From Halomicronema sp. CCY15110 (GTDB taxonomy: Bacteria > Cyanobacteriota > Cyanobacteriia > Phormidesmidales > Phormidesmidaceae): a stretch of 33,790 nt of DNA. Numbering within the stretch: the first letter of the stretch is position 1; each line of letters starts with the position of its first letter. Where the stretch lies: contig NZ_JACSWC010000238.1 of the NCBI RefSeq assembly GCF_016888165.1, positions 1-33,790 on the forward strand, read 5' to 3'. Position numbers and translations under genes: made by a program. A model generated the notes under the pieces. That model saw nothing but the letters and a program-made list of their open reading frames with translations, ran no database searches and was not told where the DNA came from. Positions 16,995 to 24,702 of the stretch are shown here, one piece after another.

Positions 16995-16999
16995 CTACC

Positions 17000-18391
17000 A
17001 TGTCCACCAGCGTTTTCGACATCTTTAAAATTGGCATCGGCCCCTCTAGTTCTCACACTGTCGGCCCGATGAAAGCGGCCCAGCAATTTGCTCAAGGACT
17101 GGCTGATGATGGGCTACTGAAGCAAGTCAGACGTATTCAGATTGACTTACATGGATCGCTGGGGGCAACGGGACGGGGACATGGGAGCGATCGCGCCGTC
17201 CTCCTGGGTCTGGAAGGTGAATCTCCCGAATCCGTCAATACCGACATGGTGGAGGGTTACCTGCATCGGGTACGCGAAACGGGCTCCATCTGGCTGCTGC
17301 GCCAAACTGCCGTTCCCTTTGATGAAAAAAACGACCTGCATTTTCACTGGAAACCCTTGCCGTTTCACCCCAATGGGATGGTGTTCACCGCCTTCGACAG
17401 TTTGGGGGCGATGCTGCGATCGCGCACCTACTATTCCATCGGCGGCGGCTTCGTGGTGGATGAAAACGCCGCCAGCATCGATCGCCTCCTGCTTCACCGA
17501 TCGCCCGTCCCCTATCCCTTCACCACGGCGGCGCAACTACTGGACTATTGCCAAAAAGACGGCATTGCCATCAGCGATTTGATGCTGCGAAACGAGCTGG
17601 TGTGGCGATCGGAGGCGGACATTCGAGCGGAACTGCTGCGCATTTGGCGGGTGATGCAGGACTGTGTTTCACGGGGCTGTCATACTGACGGCATTCTCCC
17701 CGGTGGCCTGAAAGTGAAGCGGCGGGCAGCCGATCTGTATCGTCACCTGAAGGAGCGATCGGACTTTTCTCTAGCGGACCCGCTCACCATCATGGACTGG
17801 GTAAATGTCTATGCCATGGCGGTGAATGAAGAAAATGCCGCTGGGGGAAGGATTGTGACAGCCCCGACTAATGGCGCAGCGGGCATCATTCCGGCGGTGC
17901 TGCATTACTACCATCGCTTTTGCCACGGAGCTGGTGACGATGGCATTGTCCGGTTTTTGTTGACCGCTGGGGCGATCGCCATCCTGTATAAAGAAAACGC
18001 CTCCATCTCTGGAGCGGATGTGGGCTGTCAGGGGGAAGTAGGCGTTGCTTGCTCCATGGCGGCAGGAGCCCTGGCCGCAGTGCTCGGCGGCACCCCCGCC
18101 CAAGTGGAGAACGCGGCGGAAATTGGTATGGAGCACAACCTGGGCCTCACCTGTGACCCCGTGGGGGGATTGGTGCAAGTGCCCTGCATTGAACGCAATG
18201 CCATGGGGGCCATCAAAGCGATCAATGCGTCCCGCATGGCGCTGAGAGGCAACGGTGAGCACTGTGTTCATCTCGATAAAGTGATCAAAACCATGCGCGA
18301 CACCGGCCGCGACATGCACGAAAAGTACAAGGAGACCTCTCGTGGGGGCCTCGCGCTGAATGTGGCGACCGTTAACGTGATCGAGTGTTAG
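17000..18391 (+). CDS. sdaA: L-serine ammonia-lyase, iron-sulfur dependent, single chain
   Basis: 463 aa, the usual length of the single-chain type 2 enzyme. The N-terminal beta domain starts [20 protein letters not shown]; the substrate-side segment [15 protein letters not shown] and the cluster motifs lie in the alpha domain. Cys343 (GCQGE), Cys385 (TCDPVGG) and Cys396 (VPCIERN) are the family's 4Fe-4S ligands. The last residue is Cys463, as in enzymes whose C-terminal cysteine tail enters the active site. Reaction: L-serine to pyruvate and ammonium. Here it would close the betaine route after GlyA. The frame is open upstream into the MTHFR-like gene, but ATG at 17000 gives the canonical N-terminus; no clear ribosome binding site precedes it because a palindrome occupies that space. 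HIP1 at 17416. Confidence 0.94.
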   Translation: MSTSVFDIFKIGIGPSSSHTVGPMKAAQQFAQGLADDGLLKQVRRIQIDLHGSLGATGRGHGSDRAVLLGLEGESPESVNTDMVEGYLHRVRETGSIWLLRQTAVPFDEKNDLHFHWKPLPFHPNGMVFTAFDSLGAMLRSRTYYSIGGGFVVDENAASIDRLLLHRSPVPYPFTTAAQLLDYCQKDGIAISDLMLRNELVWRSEADIRAELLRIWRVMQDCVSRGCHTDGILPGGLKVKRRAADLYRHLKERSDFSLADPLTIMDWVNVYAMAVNEENAAGGRIVTAPTNGAAGIIPAVLHYYHRFCHGAGDDGIVRFLLTAGAIAILYKENASISGADVGCQGEVGVACSMAAGALAAVLGGTPAQVENAAEIGMEHNLGLTCDPVGGLVQVPCIERNAMGAIKAINASRMALRGNGEHCVHLDKVIKTMRDTGRDMHEKYKETSRGGLALNVATVNVIEC

Positions 18392-18454
18392 CGCCCCACT
18401 GGCGATCGCTCAAGTTCAACCCCAAATTTTCACTGCGGCCTCGGCAAGTTTTAC

Positions 18455-19420
18455 TTAACCTTGAGTTGAGGCTGGCGCGACTGGGGAGACGGGCTCATGC
18501 CAGCGACAGTTGTCGGGCTTCAGGGTAATTAGATCTTCAATGTTGCGCTGCATTGTGTCGCAAATAGCATCCAAGGGCAGGTCGTTGGTGTCGTACCCAA
18601 AGGGATTTTCGATTTCGATGCCGATTTGCTCAATGCCAAAAACGGCAAAGCTAATGATGCCAGCCGCGATCGCTGTCCACCATCCCAACCCACTCACCAT
18701 TTGCAACGGTAGGGCCAGGCAATAAAGCAGCAGCAGTTGTTTCAGATGAATCGCGTAAGCCAGCGGAATTGGGGTCTTAAGAATGCGCTCACAGCCGCCC
18801 AAGACATTGACTAAAGCATCGACCTGACCCAGCAGCGCCGAGAGTTGAATGGCATTGAGCCGCCCCTGGTTAAAGCAAGCCTGCAGATAATCCGCAATCC
18901 AAAACGCAATCTCTAATGGCGGATGCTGCATGGTTTGCAGTTTGGCCAGTTCTTCAGAGGTCACTACAGCAGCAAAGCTGTCATCCAACGGTGCGCCGCG
19001 CAGATGCTGTTTGGTCGCTCTCGCAAAGGCCACGAGCAAATGTAAATGGTGGATTTTGGCGTCGCAGTCGCTGGACTCATTTTCTTGCACAGCCACCCAA
19101 ATCTGGCGGGCAAGATTGCGATTGGTGTTGACCAGCTGGCCCCAGAGTTTGCGCCCTTCCCAAAAGCGCTCATAGGCCGTGTTGGTGCGAAAGACCAACA
19201 GCAGACCTAACACGATACTGGGCACAACGTTGCCCAAACTGCTGAAGGAAACCGGAGCCCCCAATTGGTATAGGTAGGTAATGAATAGGCCAAACCCAGC
19301 GCAGAGCAGCGATCGCGGCCAAACCGCTGGCACCACCGAGCCCCGCCACTGAAACAGTACCCGAAACCAGGGACGATGCTGGAGAACGCTGGCAATGGGA
19401 GAAGGAACGGGCGATCGCAT
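18455..19420 (-). CDS. Bestrophin-like (UPF0187) anion channel
   Basis: 321 aa membrane protein of the bestrophin family. The N-terminal two hydrophobic segments (LLCAGFGLFITYLYQLG and VVPSIVLGLLLVFR) lead into RTNTAYERFWEGRKLWGQL, the family hallmark. A second membrane pair lies near residues 220-265 (LLLLYCLALPLQMVSGLGWW). Bestrophins are pentameric chloride or bicarbonate channels, and algal bestrophin-like proteins feed bicarbonate to RuBisCO compartments. The gene lies 137 bp downstream of rbcS on the same strand but after a terminator, so a link with carbon fixation is suggestive only. It converges with the serine ammonia-lyase gene (63-bp gap). ATG at 19420 has no obvious ribosome binding site. 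Confidence 0.85.
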   Translation of the reverse strand: MRSPVPSPIASVLQHRPWFRVLFQWRGSVVPAVWPRSLLCAGFGLFITYLYQLGAPVSFSSLGNVVPSIVLGLLLVFRTNTAYERFWEGRKLWGQLVNTNRNLARQIWVAVQENESSDCDAKIHHLHLLVAFARATKQHLRGAPLDDSFAAVVTSEELAKLQTMQHPPLEIAFWIADYLQACFNQGRLNAIQLSALLGQVDALVNVLGGCERILKTPIPLAYAIHLKQLLLLYCLALPLQMVSGLGWWTAIAAGIISFAVFGIEQIGIEIENPFGYDTNDLPLDAICDTMQRNIEDLITLKPDNCRWHEPVSPVAPASTQG

Positions 19421-19500
19421 ACATCATCGCAATGACACTGACCACACTATAGCGATCGCTGGAGTCATCGTCAGTGCGGCTTGGCGCAGTCAAAGACAAT

Positions 19501-19527
19501 AAAAAAGGGGCAAGACTGCCCCCTTTT
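19501..19527 (-). terminator. Rho-independent terminator after rbcS
   Basis: On the minus strand AAAAGGGGGCA pairs with TGCCCCTTTT (one bulged G) around a short loop and runs into T6. It starts 30 bases after the rbcS stop codon and should end the rbcLXS transcript. Confidence 0.85.
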
Positions 19528-19557
19528 ACTCATCAGACCTATTCGGCCCAGCTCACT

Positions 19558-19905
19558 CTAGTAGCGGTAGCTGTTGCTGCTAGCACCGGGCTTATGCACG
19601 ATAAAGCTGGTGATTTGGCACTGCTTCACGTTGTCAAAGCCCACCACGCGAACATAGCAGTCGGGGTACTCAGAGCGGCAAGCCTGAACTTCACTCAGGA
19701 CTTCTTGGGTGCTCGATGCGTTGAACATCGGCAACTTCCACATCGTCCAGTAATAGGTCTCGGGGTTGGAGTCTTCGTTAAACTCCACCGCCGGGAAATA
19801 GCCCATCTTGAGAATGTACGCAATCTGACGCTCGATTTGGGCATCAGTCAACGGCGGCAGGTACGAAAGGGTTTCGTAACGACGCTCTTTAGGCAGAGTT
19901 TTCAT
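19558..19905 (-). CDS. rbcS: RuBisCO small subunit
   Basis: 115 aa, the normal cyanobacterial length. It starts [19 protein letters not shown] and contains [11 protein letters not shown] and the C-terminal FIVHKPG, all characteristic of form IB small subunits. It packs at the ends of the L8S8 holoenzyme and is needed for full carboxylase activity; the enzyme acts inside carboxysomes. It is third in rbcL-rbcX-rbcS, 98 bp after rbcX. The codon choice is clean and the sequence looks intact. Confidence 0.98.
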   Translation of the reverse strand: MKTLPKERRYETLSYLPPLTDAQIERQIAYILKMGYFPAVEFNEDSNPETYYWTMWKLPMFNASSTQEVLSEVQACRSEYPDCYVRVVGFDNVKQCQITSFIVHKPGASSNSYRY

Positions 19906-20003
19906 GATTTCTCGTTAGATTAACTAATTGACAATCGGCCAGAGCCGACCAGGTTCACAAAGCAGAATGGGTTGATGTTGAAGCATCACTGCCACAACTC
20001 GCA

Positions 20004-20420
20004 CTACTCAGCCGCAGACTCCGAATCAGCCGCAGATTCTTGAGGCAAATCGATGTCCTCGTCGGCTGTGTGCTGCGCCGAGCCTAACTGAGTAAGGCGC
20101 TCTAAATGCTGGCGACGGTATTCCATATTGGCTTGCTGGATGCCGGTCAAGACCATCTCTGGCAAAAACTCGCAGATTTCTTCTGCAATGGTTTGCCGGA
20201 CCGTCATGATCCGGATGGCAAATTCCGGCCTTTCCTGCAAGAGGGCATTCAGATAAGCTTCCCCATCTTGTAATGCTTCTTTGGAAGAAAACGAATTAAG
20301 CCAATAGGCATGGGCCGGGTTAGTTTCCCTCAGTTGATTCAGCACTGTCTTCACAGCCTGAAACGTGAGATAGCTAGTGAGCACCTGGGCGGCGTCTTTA
20401 GCTGACTTCTTGAGGTCCAT
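20004..20420 (-). CDS. rbcX: RuBisCO assembly chaperone RbcX
   Basis: 138 aa from the start chosen. The all-helical homodimeric chaperone binds the C-terminal tail of RbcL during L8 core assembly. MDLKKSAKDAAQVLTSYLTFQAV, an interior YLNALL and RIMTVRQTIAEEICEFLPEMV are diagnostic. A short acidic tail (EDIDLPQESAADSESAAE) is typical and variable. The frame extends 12 codons upstream to an ATG at 20456 (MAGLMSTVRKPL), but the ATG at 20420 gives the family's usual N-terminus and follows GGAAA. Position between rbcL and rbcS is the standard arrangement in beta-cyanobacteria. Confidence 0.95.
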   Translation of the reverse strand: MDLKKSAKDAAQVLTSYLTFQAVKTVLNQLRETNPAHAYWLNSFSSKEALQDGEAYLNALLQERPEFAIRIMTVRQTIAEEICEFLPEMVLTGIQQANMEYRRQHLERLTQLGSAQHTADEDIDLPQESAADSESAAE

Positions 20421-20513
20421 CAGAGGTTTCCGAACGGTTGACATTAACCCCGCCACTGGGCGGTTGGTAGCCCTGAATCTAAGCTCGAAACTTCTTTGGT
20501 TTCGGTAGCTGAT

Positions 20514-20547
20514 GCAGCAATCTCACGGGTTTCTGTGAATTTGCTGC
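20514..20547 (-). other. Stem-loop in the rbcL-rbcX spacer
   Basis: GCAGCAA (20514-20520) pairs with TTGCTGC (20541-20547), and TCAC (20523-20526) with GTGA (20535-20538), giving a 7+4 bp stem with a 2x2 internal loop and an 8-base loop. It lies 64 bases after the rbcL stop and could be an mRNA processing or attenuation element that keeps rbcL expression above rbcX. Confidence 0.4.
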
Positions 20548-20611
20548 CATCGATTCCAGCAACCAACGCGCCCTGCCCCGTCACCGCGACACCGAAGTGC
20601 CGCATCGCGGT

Positions 20612-22042
20612 TTAGAGAGTGTCAACAGTGTCGAACTCGAACTTGATTTCCTTCCACAGTTCGCAAGCGGCGGCCAGTTCCGGCGACCACTTACAAGCTT
20701 CGCGGATGATGTCGCCACCTTCGCGAGCCAGGTTGCGGCCTTCGTTACGGGCTTGGACACAAGCTTCGAGAGCCACGCGGTTAGCAGTTGCACCAGGCGC
20801 GTTGCCCCAGGGGTGACCCAAGGTACCCCCACCAAACTGGAGGACGGAGTCGTCGCCGAAGATTTCCACCAGGGCGGGCATGTGCCACACGTGGATACCA
20901 CCGGAAGCTACCGCCATCACGCCACCCATGGAGGCCCAGTCTTGGGTGAAGTAAACGCCGCGAGACTTGTCTTGCTCAACGTAGTTTTCGCGCAGCAGGT
21001 CAACAAAGCCCAGGGTGCCCGCGCGATCGCCTTCCAACTTACCCACAACGGTACCGGTGTGAATGTGGTCACCCCCGGACATCCGCAGGCACTTAGCCAA
21101 CACGCGGAAGTGGATACCGTGGTTCTTTTGACGGTCAATCACGGCGTGCATGGCGCGGTGGATGTGTAGTAACACACCGTTGTCACGACACCAGTGCGCC
21201 AACGTCGTGTTCGCGGTGAAACCACCGGTCAAGAAGTCGTGCATGACGATGGGCATGCCGAGTTCTTTGGCGTACTCGGCCCGCTTCAGCATCTCTTCGC
21301 AGGTGGCGGCAGTCACGTTGAGGTAGTGACCCTTGATTTCGCCAGTTTCCGCTTGGGACTTGTGAATGGCATCAGCCACAAACAAGAAGCGATCGCGCCA
21401 GCGCTGGAAGGGCTGAGAGTTGATGTTCTCGTCGTCTTTGGTGAAGTCCAAACCGCCGCGCAGACATTCGTAAACGGCGCGACCGTAGTTCTTGGCCGAC
21501 AGACCCAACTTGGGCTTAATGGTACAGCCGAGCAGCGGACGACCATACTTGTTCAAGCGATCGCGCTCTACCTGGATACCGTGGGGCGGGCCTTGGAAAG
21601 TCTTCAAATAAGCGACGGGAATGCGCAAATCTTCTAGACGGAGGGCACGTAACGCCTTGAAACCAAACACGTTACCGACCAAAGAGGTCAGCAAGTTGGT
21701 CACCGACCCTTCCTCAAATAGATCGAGAGGATAGGCAACATAACAAATATATTGATTATCTTCGCCGGGAACGGGCTCGATATCGTAGCAACGACCCTTG
21801 TAGCGATCCATATCGGTCAACAGGTCAGTCCACACGGTCGTCCAAGTACCGGTAGAAGATTCTGCTGCAACCGCTGCGGCGCATTCTTCGGGGGGTACAC
21901 CTGGCTGGGGCGTCATCCGGAACGCGGCCAAGATGTCCGTATCTTTAGGGGTGTAATCGGGGGTGTAATAAGTAAGCTTATAATCCTTAACCCCGGCGCT
22001 GTAACCAGCTTTCGACTGAGTCGTCGTCTGTGAGTAAGACAT
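20612..22042 (-). CDS. rbcL: RuBisCO large subunit, form IB
   Basis: 476 aa, full length. Catalytic core: Lys202 in [14 protein letters not shown] is the carbamylated, Mg-binding lysine, followed by Asp204 and Glu205. Loop 6 is [11 protein letters not shown] with Lys335 closing over the substrate. The N-terminal [16 protein letters not shown] and C-terminal FDTVDTL are typical. It fixes CO2 on ribulose-1,5-bisphosphate. First gene of rbcL-rbcX-rbcS. The ATG at 22042 follows a strong GGAAGGGAG. The nearest upstream feature is a 457-bp leader/promoter region and then a REP array. Looks native, with nothing abnormal in the reading frame. Confidence 0.99.
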   Translation of the reverse strand: MSYSQTTTQSKAGYSAGVKDYKLTYYTPDYTPKDTDILAAFRMTPQPGVPPEECAAAVAAESSTGTWTTVWTDLLTDMDRYKGRCYDIEPVPGEDNQYICYVAYPLDLFEEGSVTNLLTSLVGNVFGFKALRALRLEDLRIPVAYLKTFQGPPHGIQVERDRLNKYGRPLLGCTIKPKLGLSAKNYGRAVYECLRGGLDFTKDDENINSQPFQRWRDRFLFVADAIHKSQAETGEIKGHYLNVTAATCEEMLKRAEYAKELGMPIVMHDFLTGGFTANTTLAHWCRDNGVLLHIHRAMHAVIDRQKNHGIHFRVLAKCLRMSGGDHIHTGTVVGKLEGDRAGTLGFVDLLRENYVEQDKSRGVYFTQDWASMGGVMAVASGGIHVWHMPALVEIFGDDSVLQFGGGTLGHPWGNAPGATANRVALEACVQARNEGRNLAREGGDIIREACKWSPELAAACELWKEIKFEFDTVDTL

Positions 22043-22499
22043 ATCTCCCTTCCTGTGAGGTTCGTAAAGACACCACGCAATCCCTCGCTGCCAAACAACG
22101 GGGACGCCTCAATAAGCTGCCATGGGTTGAAGATGCAAATCTTGCTCCAAGGCAGGTGGCAGTGGGTAATTAGCACTCCAGCGGCCCAGCGGCGTAATCT
22201 GCCTCGGTCGGGCTCCAGTACTGGATTTCGGGAGTCCTGCAATTCCCTATGCTCTTTAGAATACTATCAGCGTTCCGATAAGCCTTATTTTGGAAGATCT
22301 GTATAGATTCATAAATAAATATTATGTGATGCCATCACACAATCTTGCGGGATGTCTCACGATGTAAATCCGGGCTGTGCTGCAGCGATCTCGGTCCTTC
22401 GCAAAGATTTTTCATTGCAGGAACGATAACGCCAGTGCCCTCTAACTCCGGCGTTTTTTCCACGATGTCTTAAGCCTGTTGTAGCGATCGGTTAAATCA
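22043..22499 (-). promoter_or_regulatory. rbc operon leader and promoter region
   Basis: This gene-free stretch of 457 bp precedes rbcL. A perfect dyad ATAAG-C-CTTAT lies at 22278-22288, and a possible minus-strand -10 TAGTAT at 22261-22266 (no good -35). The dyad's position just upstream would suit a LysR-type regulator of rbc genes, but I cannot assign a site. The AT-rich part is 22290-22340. No RNA gene is recognised. Confidence 0.4.
22045..22053 (-). promoter_or_regulatory. Ribosome binding site of rbcL
   Basis: GGAAGGGAG on the minus strand lies two bases before ATG, with the GGAAGG core at a normal distance of five bases. It fits a highly expressed gene. Confidence 0.75.
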
Positions 22500-22734
22500 C
22501 CGTAGGGTGCGTTGCCGAAGGTAAACGCACCGCATAGTTGAATCACCGTAGGGTGCGTTGCCGCAGTAAACGCACCATTTGGAGAATCCACCGTAGGGTG
22601 CGTTGCCGAAGGTAAACGCACCGCATACAGTTAAATCCCCGTAGGGTGCGTTGCCGAAGGTAAACGCACCGCATACAGTTGAATCCCCGTCGGGTGCGTT
22701 GCCGCAGGTAAACGCACCATTTGGAGAATCCACC
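22500..22734. repeat. Array of five REP-like palindromic units
   Basis: Units begin at 22500, 22546, 22591, 22639 and 22687 and are 45-48 bases long. Each has CCGTAGGGTGCGTTGCCG, then GTAAACGCACC, so GGTGCGTT/AACGCACC makes an 8-bp hairpin. GTAG sits at the hairpin foot (GTCG in unit 5). Two alternating tails occur: CGCATA(CA)GTT(G/A)AAT in units 1, 3 and 4, and ATTTGGAGAATCCA in units 2 and 5. This resembles a BIME-like cluster. Confidence 0.9.
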
Positions 22735-22758
22735 GCATGAAACCGATTTGCCCTCCAT

Positions 22759-23256
22759 TTACGGATAACGCCCCGCCGCCAACCACCGATGCACACTCGA
22801 AAACGGCCAATCCGTCGGCATCTCACATAATTGATGCCGCACCGGATTCTCATGAATATAGCGACAGTGATTCGCAAAATCCCGGTCATCGCGAATCACA
22901 TGCTCCCAAAACCGTCGTTGCCACAACGCCCGCTCTCGCCGCTTTCGACGCGATGCCGAAAGCTCAACCGTCGCCTCCAAATCCGCCCCGTAGTGTCTGG
23001 TGACATAGGTTTTGATCAGACGCAGACGCGTAGAGATATCGCTGTCGTCCGTTGGCAACGTCATCAAGCAATGAAAGTGGTCGGGCAGCAGCACAAACGC
23101 ATCAAGCTGAAATGGACGAGTTTGCCGCACTTGAGAAATGGCAGTGCGCAAAGCATGGCGGGCCACATCGCCACACAGCCAGGGATGCCGCTGGTAGGTG
23201 ACTTGCGTAATGAAGTAAGTGCCGCCAGCAATGTGAGGTCGGCGGTAATTGGGCAT
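22759..23256 (-). CDS. REP-associated tyrosine transposase (RAYT, Y1_Tnp)
   Basis: 165 aa, the size of a compact RAYT of the IS200/IS605-related HUH superfamily. It starts YRRPHIAGGTYFITQVTYQR, typical of the group. The HUH pair is His60-Phe-His62 in LLPDHFHCLM. FWEHVIRDDRDF and YIHENPVRH follow, with Tyr133 the likely catalytic tyrosine. RAYTs cut single-stranded REP hairpins carrying GTAG at the foot. Here GTAG-footed hairpins lie on both sides (22500-22734 and 23336-23364), which fits a self-contained REP/RAYT unit. All motifs are intact, so the enzyme may be active. Confidence 0.92.
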   Translation of the reverse strand: MPNYRRPHIAGGTYFITQVTYQRHPWLCGDVARHALRTAISQVRQTRPFQLDAFVLLPDHFHCLMTLPTDDSDISTRLRLIKTYVTRHYGADLEATVELSASRRKRRERALWQRRFWEHVIRDDRDFANHCRYIHENPVRHQLCEMPTDWPFSSVHRWLAAGRYP

Positions 23257-23335
23257 GGCTGCTGGGTCGTATCGTTACCCTTGAGAATGCCCGTTTATCG
23301 AAGGGTATGGAGCGCTGTGCAAATAATTGGAACGA

Positions 23336-23364
23336 GTGCGTTTGCTTTTGGCAACGCACCCTAC
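23336..23364. repeat. Inverted REP-like copy on the far side of the RAYT gene
   Basis: Read on the minus strand, it begins GTAGGGTGCGTTGCC, then AAAAGC and AAACGCAC. It is the same as the array units except in the loop. Distance from the RAYT start codon is 80 bases. Confidence 0.85.
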
Positions 23365-23507
23365 ACCCTGAAATTGCGGCCTTGCAATTTACCGATTCGA
23401 CGTGACTCAGGTGCCAGGTAACAGATCGCCGAAACACCCAGTTTTCCGTGTGGAGGGGGTCTGAAATAATTCTTTTGGATCGGACTGTAATGCTTATTTG
23501 CTACAGT

Positions 23508-24449
23508 TTACAAGTCTGGATGCGAGAGAAGATACACCACCCACCCCCCAACCCATCTACACCCCCACCCCCCCACCGGAAATTCTCCGGCGGGTGAAAA
23601 ATCAGGGTTGGCTTTTAGCTCGTCGTAGTCCAAGTATCGGGATGCAGTTTCATCTTGCCAGCCCACCTTAACGCAAAACTGATCCCAGTCTTTGCCGCTG
23701 CTGGTAGGGCTACCGCACTCGATCCAAATATCTTTTTGCACGCTAAAGCCAAACTTGCCGCCGCTGTGCAACTTCCACAGTGCGTCAATCGTTTTTAGGT
23801 CAGCACAGGGAAAGGTCTGCAACTCTTCAAGTCGAATCCAATCGTTTTCGGGTCGTCCGACTGCTTCTAGCATTCGATGCCAAGTTTCGAGGTCAGCCTC
23901 TCGCCATTTTTTCGCTTTTAGCAGCCGTTGCAGTTCTCGATAATCAACCCCCTTGTCCGACTTCAACTCAATTTCAGTCGTTTTGGCCGACATTTTAACT
24001 GATGGTCTGGGCACAGGCGAGATTTTTTCCTCGACTACCGTTTGCACCGGCAGCGACTCAGCCACTGTCGGCGGCGTCGAAAAATAGCCGCGCACCGTGT
24101 CAAAAAAGCGAGCGGGTGGCAGTTGGCCGCCGATCACATCCACCGACTGAATGGCCGCCACCGATAGCCAGCGTCGCCCTTCTAGCAATAAGGGAAAAAT
24201 CGGCTTTTTCAACTCTAAGGCCAGGCTCAGCTCACACTGCACCCAGTGAGAGTCTTCCGATCGCGGCGACATCACCACCAAAAACACCGAGCACTGCTCC
24301 AGATGATCTTGAATCACCCTCGGCCAGGTGGTGCCGTAGTCGATACTGTCATCAATCCACACGGGCAAGCGATGCGACTGTAGCGCCTGCACCAAGGTGC
24401 TGACGTAGGCCTGGTCTTGCCGACTGTAGCTAATAAAAATAAAACTCAT
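23508..24449 (-). CDS. TIR-GUN4 fusion protein
   Basis: 313 aa. Residues 1-135 are a TIR domain: FIFISYSRQDQAYVSTLVQAL, LPVWIDDSIDYGTTWPRVI, then SHWVQCELSLAL with Glu73 at the position of the catalytic glutamate in NAD-cleaving TIRs. A linker (about 136-165) leads to a GUN4 domain (169-290): VDYRELQRLLKAKKWREAD, FPCADLKTIDALW and GGKFGFSVQKDIW are diagnostic. Free-standing GUN4 binds porphyrins and activates Mg-chelatase; in cyanobacteria GUN4 modules are also fused to signalling domains. Possible role: tetrapyrrole-linked signalling or stress/defence, unproven. The last 20 residues (GGWGCRWVGGWVVYLLSHPDL region) come from a G-rich simple repeat and look accidental. It is 34 bp after the DUF2283 gene. 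Confidence 0.88.
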   Translation of the reverse strand: MSFIFISYSRQDQAYVSTLVQALQSHRLPVWIDDSIDYGTTWPRVIQDHLEQCSVFLVVMSPRSEDSHWVQCELSLALELKKPIFPLLLEGRRWLSVAAIQSVDVIGGQLPPARFFDTVRGYFSTPPTVAESLPVQTVVEEKISPVPRPSVKMSAKTTEIELKSDKGVDYRELQRLLKAKKWREADLETWHRMLEAVGRPENDWIRLEELQTFPCADLKTIDALWKLHSGGKFGFSVQKDIWIECGSPTSSGKDWDQFCVKVGWQDETASRYLDYDELKANPDFSPAGEFPVGGWGCRWVGGWVVYLLSHPDL

Positions 24450-24483
24450 GCTGTCGTCAAGCTACCTGGTACCGCTTGCAGTC

Positions 24484-24702
24484 TCATGCGATGTTTTCAG
24501 CCATGAGTTGGGCATAAAGCGGTTTGTCTTTGGCCAATTGGCTCACGTTTAGAACCGAAAAGCCGAGGATGTTGCCCTGCGGATCGACGCGCTCCATGAT
24601 GGCGTCATTATCCGTCTCGCGCATAAATCCGGCGGCATCAGAAAACAGGACTTCCAAGAAGTCCGCTTCTGCATCAAACCAAATTTTTACGGATTGGGCC
24701 AT
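24484..24702 (-). CDS. DUF2283 domain small protein, possible antitoxin
   Basis: 72 aa. It opens with VKIWFDAEADFLEVLFSDA and contains VDPQGNILGFSVLNVSQL, typical of DUF2283 (short beta-hairpin repeats with W/YD-x-x-ADxLYI). It overlaps the preceding 103-aa gene by 16 bases, indicating translational coupling. GGGAG lies eight bases before the ATG. DUF2283 proteins are commonly found next to small DUF4258-like proteins in toxin-antitoxin-like pairs; the antitoxin role is inferred from that pattern. Confidence 0.8.
   Translation of the reverse strand: MAQSVKIWFDAEADFLEVLFSDAAGFMRETDNDAIMERVDPQGNILGFSVLNVSQLAKDKPLYAQLMAENIA

Larger units (their letters stand above)
22500..23364 (-). mobile_element. 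REPtron-like unit: REP array, RAYT gene, inverted REP
   Basis: A RAYT gene is bracketed by five REP units on one side and one inverted REP-like hairpin on the other. The outer copies point in opposite orientations. No terminal repeats or target duplication of a classic insertion sequence are seen. Confidence 0.75.

Noticed and set aside
16742-16999. N-terminal extension of serine ammonia-lyase overlapping the MTHFR-like gene
   Set aside because: Ser/Arg/Pro-rich, overlaps another gene in a different frame and crosses two palindromic repeats; the family N-terminus begins at 17000.
20597-21637. Plus-strand frames of 190 and 147 codons opposite rbcL
   Set aside because: Antisense to a highly conserved gene, no start signals, no family.
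22500-22734. CRISPR array
   Set aside because: Units are adjacent 45-48-base imperfect tandems with hairpins, no unique spacers of constant size and no cas genes; a RAYT is next to them.
22497-22889. Repeat-derived minus-strand frames encoding CVYLRQRTLRG-type repeats
   Set aside because: Pure translation of the REP array; no independent coding evidence.
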